From: Myxococcota bacterium
GTDB lineage: Bacteria > Myxococcota_A > Polyangia > HGW-17 > JAJRWW01
Assembly: GCA_024276595.1 (NCBI GenBank)
Contig: JAJRWW010000672.1
Location: 1-5,999 of the forward strand
Direction of reading: 5' to 3'
DNA length: 5,999 bases
Below, piece by piece: positions 1 through 5,645 of the stretch (positions within the stretch are counted from its first letter, which is position 1; each line of letters opens with the position of its first letter). The notes beneath the pieces are model-generated. The model was not told where the DNA came from. It made no database searches and saw only the letters and a program-made list of their open reading frames with translations. Both the position numbers and the translations under genes were made by a program.

Positions 1-200
1 AACAGCAGCCAGGAGCGCACGGGTGAGCCGCCTGGCAGCCCCCTCAGGAGCCCGGGGAGCTGGGACGGGGGGATCCTGGCCACCAGCGCCTCCACCCGTC
101 CGTGGAGGTAGACGCGCACGTGCCTGGCCTGGGGCCGGACCATCAGGCTGTGATAGCCGGCAAGGGCCGTGGGGAGGTCCCCGCGAGCTTCGGCCGCCAT
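1..200 (-). CDS. Partial exported helical-repeat (TPR-like) protein, main body
   Basis: This leftward reading frame starts at ATG 200-198 and runs off the window edge without a stop. It is open from just after the TAG at 230-228. Coding is supported by codon use: by hand count 67 of the 75 codons from 227 leftward end in G or C. The peptide begins MAAEARGDLPTALAGYHSLM, which reads like a TPR or other paired-helix repeat (alanine-rich helix, GDLPTAL turn, YHSL). AAGGAG at 209-204 lies only 3 bases before the ATG, which is close for a ribosome binding site. In the same frame, upstream of the TAG, lies a signal-peptide-like segment (228-365), so this is probably the mature part of one exported protein split by a nonsense codon, not an independent gene. 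The family is not recognised. TPR lipoproteins and the helical region of lytic transglycosylases are both conceivable, and nothing here decides between them. Confidence 0.6.
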   Translation of the reverse strand, partial: MAAEARGDLPTALAGYHSLMVRPQARHVRVYLHGRVEALVARIPPSQLPGLLRGLPGGSPVRSWLL

Positions 201-227
201 GGTCTCCTTGAGGGAGGCGGGAGCCCG

Positions 228-365
228 CTAGGTGACAGCGCCAAGACGCCGCACGAAAGAGGCTACAGGGCTGGCATGGGCAGGACAGGCCCCAAAGCAG
301 ATGCACACGGCGCCCGCCAGCAAGCTGGCCCGCAGGGAGTCGAAAGAAGGCCCGGTGCTCACCAT
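228..365 (-). CDS. 45-codon signal-peptide ORF ending in TAG; likely 5' end of the gene above
   Basis: The frame runs from ATG 365-363 to TAG 230-228. The product starts MVSTGPSFDSLRASLLAGAV, followed by a hydrophobic stretch with cysteines and then CPAHASPVASF. That is a Sec signal-peptide pattern: Arg before a hydrophobic core, with an A-H-A site before Ser. The frame after the TAG is the same frame, is strongly codon-biased and looks like the mature protein, so the simplest reading is a single gene interrupted by an amber codon (natural mutation or sequence error). The in-frame stretch upstream of 365 contains no ATG, GTG or TTG before a TGA, so ATG 365 is the only good start for the signal peptide. 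No convincing Shine-Dalgarno sequence precedes it. Alternatives are a real short leader peptide, or chance in GC-rich DNA, which the signal-peptide pattern makes less likely. Confidence 0.45.
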   Translation of the reverse strand: MVSTGPSFDSLRASLLAGAVCICFGACPAHASPVASFVRRLGAVT

Positions 366-381
366 GGCAAAGAGCTTGCCA
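366..381 (-). promoter_or_regulatory. Sigma54-like -24/-12 element facing left
   Basis: Read on the minus strand, the sequence is TGGCAAG-CTCT-TTGCC. It matches the sigma54 consensus TGGCACG-N4-TTGCA/T at 10 of 12 core positions, and the essential GG and GC are correctly spaced. Conflict: transcription from it would begin near position 355, inside the signal-peptide ORF that starts at 365, so either that ATG is not used from this promoter or the match is fortuitous. The sequence is also a small inverted repeat (GGCAA / TTGCC), which could explain it as an operator. Confidence 0.3.
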
Positions 382-388
382 GAGCTTG
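371..388. repeat. Two direct copies of AGAGCTTG, 10-bp period
   Basis: AGAGCTTG occurs at 371-378 and again at 381-388, one helical turn apart. The second copy runs into an inverted repeat, GAGCT-TGAC-AGCTC, at 382-395. The cluster overlaps the leftward sigma54-like element and sits in a divergent intergenic region. Phased repeats of this kind are typical of operators, but the binding protein is unknown. Confidence 0.4.
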
Positions 389-438
389 ACAGCTCCCGGG
401 AGATAATGCCTGCGCTGAGACTCGACCTTCCTCACCAC

Positions 439-467
439 TTGACCCCCAACTCCAACCCCCTCATACT
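439..467 (+). promoter_or_regulatory. Sigma70-type promoter candidate for the kinase operon
   Basis: TTGACC at 439-444 and CATACT at 462-467 are separated by 17 bases, close to the TTGACA-N17-TATAAT arrangement. Transcription would start around 474, leaving a leader of about 110 bases before ATG 586, or about 245 before the alternative start at 721. It is the best rightward promoter I found by eye in the 220-base divergent intergenic region. The rest of that region (roughly 396-585) shows no gene. Confidence 0.4.
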
Positions 468-585
468 CAAGCAAAATGTCGAAAAGTCTACATGAAGTTC
501 TTATTCCTGCCCTGCCGATGCAGCGAGGCCCCTCACAACCCCCACTGCCGACGCCTGCTTCACACCGGGATAGAAAACCTGTCCG

Positions 586-2346
586 ATGAACGAGATTCCA
601 CAGTCTCCCGCACGGCCCCAACCCACATCGCCACGGAGCGCGTCTCCGGGCACGCCCGGCCCCTCCGGCAGCCAACCGGCAAGCCATGGCACGAGAACGC
701 CAGCGCCGTCCAACAGGGGCATGGGGAGACTCGGGCGGTTCGAGCTGTTGCTGGAGCTAGCCAAGGGGGGTATGGCCACGCTGTACCTCGCCCGAATTCA
801 GGGACCGCAGGGCTTTCAAAAGCTCCTTGCGCTTAAGCGGGTCCACGACGAGCACTGCGGGAAAGCGTCCTTTGTCCGGATGTTCCTGGACGAGGCACGC
901 CTGGCCGCCCAGATCCAACACGGCAACGTGGCCACGGTCTTCGATATGGGGCAGGTGGACTCCACCTACTTCTTCACGATGGAATACGTCCACGGCGTGA
1001 GTCTCAACGCGGTGCTCCGGGAAGCCACTCGAATCCCTGGGCATTTCCAGTGGTACCACGGCGCCCAGATCGTCGCCGACGCCGCCGCAGGCCTCCACGC
1101 CGCGCACGAGCTGCGCGACCTGGAGGGCAAGCCGCTCCGCGTGGTCCACCGGGACATCTCCCCGCAGAACATCCTTGTGAGCTACGAGGGCGCCGTCAAG
1201 GTCGTGGACTTCGGCATCGCCTACGCCGCAGAGCGGCTCACCACTACCTCCAGCGGTGTGATGAAGGGGAAGGCAAGTTACATGTCGCCCGAGCAGGTCA
1301 TGGGCGAAACCGTGGACCACCGGTCGGATATCTTCTCCCTGGGCATCGTACTCTGGGAGGCCGTGCTCCTTCAGCGGCTGTTCCGGGAAAAAAGCTCAGC
1401 AGCCGCCCTCATGCGAATCCGAGATGGAGACATCTCTCGTCCCCGCTCGCTCTGCCCCGATCTCCCATTGCCCCTGGAGCGGATCATTCTGAAAGCGCTC
1501 GCACATCGGCCGGAGAATCGATTCCAGACCATGGCGGAGATGGAGCGGGCGCTGCGAGATGTCCTCGACGACTTCGCGAGGCCGGCCTACCGAGACTCGC
1601 TCCGGCGAGTCATGCGGGATCTGTTTTGCGACCAAAAACGCCGCATGGATCAGCAGATCCATGCGGCGTGCCAGCTCTACCAGCCCCCCGAGGCGTACGA
1701 TGTTTCTCCCCCCTTCCCGACCATCCTGCCGTCCTCCGCGGGCACTGCGCCCTCCCTGGGAGAGCAAGCGGATCACACCGGCTCCCTTTGGGCCCGCTGG
1801 AGAAGCTGGGGCATCGCCAGCGGGCTGGCGCTCCTGACAGCCGGCACGGTGCTGGTTTTGTCGCCCCCGGGGAACAAACGCCTCTCCGACGCATTCTCCT
1901 CCGAGAAGCCTACTAGGAAGCGTACCGCCACACCGCAGACACCCCGGCCGGCGGCCTCGATGTCACCTACTCGCGGGCAAACACGTCCCAGGGCTGTCTC
2001 CATCGCCCCAGCTCGTACCCGGGAATCCGTCCGCCTGGATGTCGCAGTGTTCCCAAGCACGAGTCACCCCACTGTATGGGTGGACGGAATCCGCTACTCG
2101 GCGCCTCTGCTTCGCTTGACCTTTCGGAGACGCGATGGCACCGTCCCCGTTCTAGTCACAGCGCCTGGCTTCCACTCGTACCGAGGCGAGCTTGACCTGC
2201 GCAGAGACGGAAGCCATCTGGTACGATTGAGGGCCTTCCAGCCAAAGCGCCTTCGACGTGCCCGGCGAAGGTACCCGCATCCCCGCGAACCCCCCCCCAA
2301 GCGGCCGATGAAGAGCAACTATGCCGATCTCATCAAGCCACTGTAG
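586..2346 (+). CDS. Membrane-anchored Ser/Thr protein kinase with C-terminal PEGA-like domain
   Basis: The product is a Hanks-type kinase of 586 residues. A Pro/Ser/Thr-rich tail (about 1-45) precedes the kinase domain (about 50-330). Visible motifs: Gly-rich loop LAKGGMATLYLAR (58-70); ATP-site Lys84 in LALKRV; alphaC Glu103; catalytic loop HRDISPQN (188-195) with Asp190; DFG 208-210; SPE (234-236) in place of APE; and DHRSDIFSLGIVLWE (244-258). A single membrane segment is likely at 408-426. The periplasmic part ends with a PEGA-like beta domain (about 482-549: VWVDGIRYSAPL, VLVTAPGFHSYRGELDL) and a very Arg/Pro-rich tail. Ser192 stands where most kinases have Lys in HRDxK, a form common in myxobacterial kinases. 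The start is uncertain: ATG 721 (residue 46) begins exactly at the kinase domain, and neither start has a strong ribosome site. It is the first gene of a three-gene operon, and its likely targets include the FHA protein encoded two genes downstream (inference). Confidence 0.93.
   Translation: MNEIPQSPARPQPTSPRSASPGTPGPSGSQPASHGTRTPAPSNRGMGRLGRFELLLELAKGGMATLYLARIQGPQGFQKLLALKRVHDEHCGKASFVRMFLDEARLAAQIQHGNVATVFDMGQVDSTYFFTMEYVHGVSLNAVLREATRIPGHFQWYHGAQIVADAAAGLHAAHELRDLEGKPLRVVHRDISPQNILVSYEGAVKVVDFGIAYAAERLTTTSSGVMKGKASYMSPEQVMGETVDHRSDIFSLGIVLWEAVLLQRLFREKSSAAALMRIRDGDISRPRSLCPDLPLPLERIILKALAHRPENRFQTMAEMERALRDVLDDFARPAYRDSLRRVMRDLFCDQKRRMDQQIHAACQLYQPPEAYDVSPPFPTILPSSAGTAPSLGEQADHTGSLWARWRSWGIASGLALLTAGTVLVLSPPGNKRLSDAFSSEKPTRKRTATPQTPRPAASMSPTRGQTRPRAVSIAPARTRESVRLDVAVFPSTSHPTVWVDGIRYSAPLLRLTFRRRDGTVPVLVTAPGFHSYRGELDLRRDGSHLVRLRAFQPKRLRRARRRYPHPREPPPKRPMKSNYADLIKPL
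1634..1669 (-). terminator. Perfect 14-bp hairpin plus T-run: intrinsic terminator on the antisense strand, inside the kinase gene
   Basis: ACGCCGCATGGATC (1638-1651) and GATCCATGCGGCGT (1656-1669) are exact reverse complements around a 4-base loop, AGCA. On the minus strand the GC-rich stem is followed at once by Ts (complement of A1634-A1638, the first T pairing in the stem), the form of a rho-independent terminator. On the sense strand there is no T-run after the stem. It lies in codons 351-362 of the kinase, just after the kinase domain. The structure is seen directly; function in stopping antisense transcription is inferred. Confidence 0.55.
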
Positions 2347-2356
2347 CAGCCGGACA

Positions 2357-3391
2357 ATGGGTCCGCCCAGATCCGTTCTTCTGGCGCTCCCAGTACTGAT
2401 CTTGAGCCTCTTCCTCCCCTCGACACCGGGAAACGGCGCTCCTGCCTCCAGGCGGGTTCGCGGCGCCGGAACCGCCCCGTCTCCCCAGCGCATTCGTCCT
2501 CCCCAGGCTCCCACTGCGCTCCGGAGCTCGCCATCCCGGGCCAAGGCACAGCGCCACGCGCACGCCCGAGCGCTGGTGGCCCGTGCCAGGGACGCGCTGC
2601 GACATCGGCGTTTCCGGACGGCCATCCAGGCCCTGCGCGCCGCCTACCGCATCTGGCCCCGAAACGTGCTCTGGTTCAACCTTTGCGTGGCCTACCTCGC
2701 CAAGGGAGACCGCTATCGCGCCGCCCGAGCACTCCATCGCTACCTGCGCCACGCATCCGCCGCAGACCAAGCCAGCGTTCCGGCCAAGGTCCGGGCCGTA
2801 CTCAACGGCTTCGGCATCCTCACCGTGCGTGCTCCACAGCAGACCCTCTCCATCTGGCTGAATGGACGCTTTCTGGGCTCGGACGCCGTCACCGTGGTGC
2901 TCCGTCCGGGCCAGCATGTCGTGGAGATCCGACAGGACAATCAAGTGCTCGCCCGGGAGTCGTTCTCCATCGCCAGCGGCCAGACCTTGATAATTCGTCC
3001 CACCCCAGTGCCCTTCTCCGTGCCCCGGCGTCCCAGCACCCGGCAGATCCGGCATCCCCGCAGACGAGCCCGCGCTCGCCTTCACTGGGCCTACTTCGTA
3101 GCCAGCGCCGGGCTCGCCCTGGGAACGGCCGCGGCGTTCACCTACACGGGCTTGCGCGCCAAGGAAATGGAGCGCGCCTGGGCCGAGGATCCCCTGCCAT
3201 CCTACCGGGATCGGGGCCGAGCCTACATGCTGGCCACAAACGTGCTCATAGGTGTCAGCGCCGCCTGCGGTCTCACCGCCGTCTTGGTGGCCCTGTTCAC
3301 TCGATGGCACCACGGGGAGAGCTCGGGCACGCTGCTTCTTCCCCAAACCACGGCGACCAGCCTCTCGCTTTCCTTGCGCGGACGCTTCTAG
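2357..3391 (+). CDS. Exported TPR-PEGA protein with two C-terminal membrane segments
   Basis: With the start at ATG 2357 the product has 344 residues and begins with a clear signal peptide or anchor (MGPPRSVLLALPVLILSLFL). An upstream in-frame ATG at 2321 overlaps the kinase gene by 26 bases and would add 12 polar residues before the hydrophobic core, so 2357, with CCGGA shortly before it, is preferred. After a Pro/Arg-rich linker come TPR-like helices (about 69-133: ARDALRHRRFRTAIQALRAA, then LWFNLCVAYLAKGDRYRAAR). A PEGA-type beta domain follows (about 153-214: LTVRAPQQTLSIWLNGRFLG, LRPGQHVVEIR). Then come a strongly basic stretch (about 224-241) and two membrane helices (about 244-263 and 292-314). 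The end, SLSLSLRGRF, resembles an outer-membrane beta-signal with terminal Phe. It starts 10 bases after the kinase stop and ends 6 bases before the next gene. Its role is unknown; a periplasmic partner or input to the kinase is plausible because both carry PEGA-type domains. Confidence 0.85.
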   Translation: MGPPRSVLLALPVLILSLFLPSTPGNGAPASRRVRGAGTAPSPQRIRPPQAPTALRSSPSRAKAQRHAHARALVARARDALRHRRFRTAIQALRAAYRIWPRNVLWFNLCVAYLAKGDRYRAARALHRYLRHASAADQASVPAKVRAVLNGFGILTVRAPQQTLSIWLNGRFLGSDAVTVVLRPGQHVVEIRQDNQVLARESFSIASGQTLIIRPTPVPFSVPRRPSTRQIRHPRRRARARLHWAYFVASAGLALGTAAAFTYTGLRAKEMERAWAEDPLPSYRDRGRAYMLATNVLIGVSAACGLTAVLVALFTRWHHGESSGTLLLPQTTATSLSLSLRGRF

Positions 3392-3397
3392 GGCAGC

Positions 3398-4945
3398 ATG
3401 GGCTCTCACGTGGACGACCACCCTGACGACGCATTCACCTCCTCCTCGGAGGCCGATGCGACCTTGCAAGCTCCTTCCCTCGCCAGGGAGCCCCCGGTAC
3501 CCCAGGGCTGTCTTGTCTACGTGACCGCTGGGGGGAAGCAGGACCAGGGACGCTGGATTCGCAGCAGCGGCGATTCACTAGTCCTGGGCCGCGGCAAGGC
3601 GTGCCACCTGCGTCTGCACGATCCCAACGTGTCCCGGCGCCACGTCAAGATCTCGATGGTATCCGGCGGTGTAGAGGTCCAGGATCTCGGCTCGCGAAAC
3701 GGCATCGGCTACCTGGGCCGCCAGATCCATGGCGCCCGGCTTCCGCTGGGCGCGCGGATCCAGGTGGGCGGCTGCACCATCGATATCCTTCCGCTGGAGA
3801 ACGACGTCACTTTCCGAGCTTCACAGCGCGAGCGCTACGGCGGGCTAGTGGGCGGGAGCCTCCCGATGCGCCGTCTGTACGCGCTGCTCGAGGCCCTGGA
3901 GGGGAGCGACGCTCCCGTCCTAGTCCAAGGGGAAACCGGCACGGGTAAGGAACTCGTGGCCCGGGCCATTCATGCGCACAGCGCGCGCCGGGACCGGCCC
4001 TTCGTGGTGATCGACTGCAGCAACGTCCCAGGGGATCTAACGGACAGCGAGCTGTTTGGCCACCGGCGCGGCTCCTTCACCGGCGCCGTGGCCGATCATC
4101 CCGGCGCCTTTCAGGCCGCCCACGGGGGCACGGTCTTCCTCGACGAGATCGGCGAGCTCGCCCCTGCCCTGCAGAGCAAGCTACTGCGCGTGCTTGAGTC
4201 GGGTGAGATCAAGCGCCTCGGCGACGTACAGCACCGCCGCGTGAACGTCCGTATCTTGGCGGCCACCAACCGCCGGCTCGATGGAGAGGTGTCCTCTGGC
4301 CGCTTCAGGCAGGATCTGTACTACCGCCTAGTCGTAGTCCAGGTAGACCTGCCACCCCTGCGGGACCGCCCCGAGGACATACCGGTGCTCGCTCGCCACC
4401 TGCTCCGCCAGCTCACCCGGGGATCGCCGCCCGAGGATCTCCTTTCCCCCGAAGTGGAAGAGTCGCTGCTTCGCCACGAATGGCCCGGCAACGTGCGCCA
4501 GCTCCGCAACACTCTTCAGCGAATGCTTACCGTTCCCACGGCCGACCTCACTCCCCCAGCGCCATTGGCCACACCCATGCCAGAGGTCGCCATCCAAGCG
4601 GCGGCGTCACAGCGCCCCCCCGCTCCCCAACCAATTATGCCCACTGCCACCGTTCCCTCACGTTCCTGCGAACCATCCGCAATCACGGCCCGATCCAGGC
4701 CCCCGACCTCCGTGCACCCCACGGGCTATCCGTCAGACGATGCCATCCCATCCCATGTAACCCTCCACGCTCCCCTGGACGCTCCCTATCGAGACGCCAA
4801 GGAGCAGCTCGTGACGGCCTTCGAAAGGCGATACCTTGAACATCTCTGGGCCCAGGTCGATGGAAACGTATCCGAGGCAGCACGACGCGCTGGTCTCGAC
4901 CGGAAGTACCTGCGCACCCTGCTGCGCAAGCACGGGATCCGATAG
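3398..4945 (+). CDS. FHA-domain sigma54 enhancer-binding transcriptional activator
   Basis: The product is a 515-residue sigma54 activator (EBP). An acidic Ser/Thr-containing tail (1-35) leads to an FHA domain (about 58-131) with the phosphothreonine-binding set: GRG (64-66), SRRH (79-82) and RNG (100-102). The AAA+ domain (about 148-380) has Walker A GETGTGKE (178-185), the sigma54-contacting loop as GSFTGA (225-230, usually GAFTGA), Walker B VFLDE (246-250), sensor I AATNR (288-292), the arginine-finger region FRQDLYYRL (303-311) and sensor II WPGNVRQLRN (362-371). A Pro/Ala/Ser-rich linker of about 80 residues (378-460) joins it to a Fis-type helix-turn-helix (about 470-515, VSEAARRAGLDRKYLRTLLR). 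The start ATG 3398 is 6 bases after the preceding stop, so the gene is very likely co-transcribed with the kinase. FHA-type EBPs are known in Myxococcus. FHA domains bind phosphothreonine, so control by the operon's kinase is a strong inference. It needs sigma54 promoters as targets; see 5590-5605 and 366-381. Confidence 0.95.
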   Translation: MGSHVDDHPDDAFTSSSEADATLQAPSLAREPPVPQGCLVYVTAGGKQDQGRWIRSSGDSLVLGRGKACHLRLHDPNVSRRHVKISMVSGGVEVQDLGSRNGIGYLGRQIHGARLPLGARIQVGGCTIDILPLENDVTFRASQRERYGGLVGGSLPMRRLYALLEALEGSDAPVLVQGETGTGKELVARAIHAHSARRDRPFVVIDCSNVPGDLTDSELFGHRRGSFTGAVADHPGAFQAAHGGTVFLDEIGELAPALQSKLLRVLESGEIKRLGDVQHRRVNVRILAATNRRLDGEVSSGRFRQDLYYRLVVVQVDLPPLRDRPEDIPVLARHLLRQLTRGSPPEDLLSPEVEESLLRHEWPGNVRQLRNTLQRMLTVPTADLTPPAPLATPMPEVAIQAAASQRPPAPQPIMPTATVPSRSCEPSAITARSRPPTSVHPTGYPSDDAIPSHVTLHAPLDAPYRDAKEQLVTAFERRYLEHLWAQVDGNVSEAARRAGLDRKYLRTLLRKHGIR

Positions 4946-5589
4946 GGATGCCGTGGCGTGTGGGCGGCAGTGAGGCCGTCGGTCGCTTTCTCGTCTCCTG
5001 CGGCCAGTCGACAGCTCTCCCTCATGGATACCGCCACATGCCAGCCCCGCGCCTCGAAGGAGATGGACAGGTGCGCAGGGGCCCAGAGCAGAACACTCCG
5101 CTGTCCGAGGTACGCACCGCCTGCGAGCCCGGCAGGCCGAGTGACCGCGGGGAGCCTCGTTCCAAGGAGGTCATGGATCTCTCCGCTCGCCTTCCTCGGT
5201 GGAGACATTCGCCCCAGGGGTGGGGCACCCTGTTCCCGCTCGCCCCGGCACCAGTGGGAATGGTGCCAGCGCATCCTGGCGTCCCCGACAGGGACAGAGG
5301 CATTCTCGTCCCCTGGCAGATATTCCTAACCTTTCCGCGCGGTTGGAGACAGAAGCTCCATCGTCTCCTGCGGAGCCATCTCTTTCGTCCCGACACGCCA
5401 TGGAGCGGGCTCCCTCGGGATCCCGTTCCCCGCACGCTCAGCACCGGAAGCTTTGCGTCTGGGGAGCTCTGTCACCACCCAGAGAACAACTTCGGAGCAG
5501 CTCTGCCTGCAAACTCCAGGACGAAAGGCAGCCGGAACCTTTGGTTTCCCACGTTCATCCACTCCAAACGCCATCCCGGCGAGGGCGCA
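4946..5589. other. About 640-base intergenic stretch with no convincing gene
   Basis: Open frames exist on both strands, the longest being 218 codons at 4948-5604, starting 2 bases after the activator's stop. None gives a peptide with recognisable motifs, hydrophobic pattern or strong codon bias: third-position GC is visibly weaker than in the adjacent genes, and Trp, His, Pro and Arg are abundant. I found no T-run terminator after 4945. Small hairpins at 5218-5295 and repeated AGCTCT words (5013, 5466 and 5500 onward) are the only structure seen. It is either a long regulatory region or gene remnants. Confidence 0.5.
5218..5295. repeat. Cluster of three small perfect hairpins
   Basis: There are three inverted repeats in 78 bases: GGGTG-GGG-CACCC (5218-5230), GGCACCA-GTGGGAA-TGGTGCC (5247-5267) and GTCCC-CGACA-GGGAC (5281-5295). 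None has a following T-run, so they do not look like intrinsic terminators. They could be part of a structured leader, a small RNA or protein-binding dyads. The middle one, with a 7-bp stem, is the strongest; short stems in GC-rich DNA also arise by chance. Confidence 0.35.
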
Positions 5590-5605
5590 TGGCACGATTA
5601 TTGAT
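5590..5605 (+). promoter_or_regulatory. Sigma54 (-24/-12) promoter candidate for the secreted-protein gene
   Basis: TGGCACG-ATTA-TTGAT matches the consensus TGGCACG-N4-TTGCA/T at 11 of 12 core positions with correct spacing. The one mismatch is A for C in the -12 GC. The predicted start near 5616 would give a short leader of about 30 bases containing the GGAGG site. Its position directly before 5646, and downstream of an operon encoding a sigma54 activator, adds support. The -12 mismatch is at an important base, so activity is uncertain. Confidence 0.5.
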
Positions 5606-5633
5606 ACGAGAACGTCTCACGGCTCGACAAACC

Positions 5634-5638
5634 GGAGG
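5634..5638 (+). promoter_or_regulatory. Strong ribosome binding site GGAGG that selects ATG 5646
   Basis: GGAGG lies 7 bases before ATG 5646 and only 3 before an alternative, out-of-frame ATG at 5642. The spacing and the signal peptide encoded from 5646 favour 5646. This is the best Shine-Dalgarno match in the window. Confidence 0.75.
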
Positions 5639-5645
5639 TGAATGT

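Noticed and set aside
23..495. Three short rightward open frames at the left end
   Set aside because: They oppose the leftward frame, which has the stronger codon bias and a signal-peptide pattern; their peptides are Gly/Pro/Arg-rich and featureless.
683..698. TGGCACG near 685, a possible -24 element
   Set aside because: The sequence at the required -12 position is CGCCA, so there is no TTGC half; it also lies inside the kinase reading frame.
1050..1916. 288-codon open frame overlapping the kinase in another frame
   Set aside because: Very Arg-rich and without motifs; the kinase frame contains every catalytic element over the same bases.
2333..3469. 378-codon open frame on the minus strand
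   Set aside because: It lies opposite the TPR-PEGA gene, whose signal peptide, TPR and PEGA features are clear. Long antisense open frames are expected opposite GC-rich genes.
5416..5425. 10-base palindrome CGGGATCCCG
   Set aside because: Too short to be notable in GC-rich DNA, with no partner repeat or T-run.
4948..5604. 218-codon open frame starting 2 bases after the activator stop
   Set aside because: The spacing suits translational coupling, but the peptide shows no domain, hydrophobic pattern or motif, is rich in Trp, His, Pro and Arg, and codon bias is weak. Its end also overlaps the sigma54 promoter candidate. Chance open frame in GC-rich DNA is more likely.
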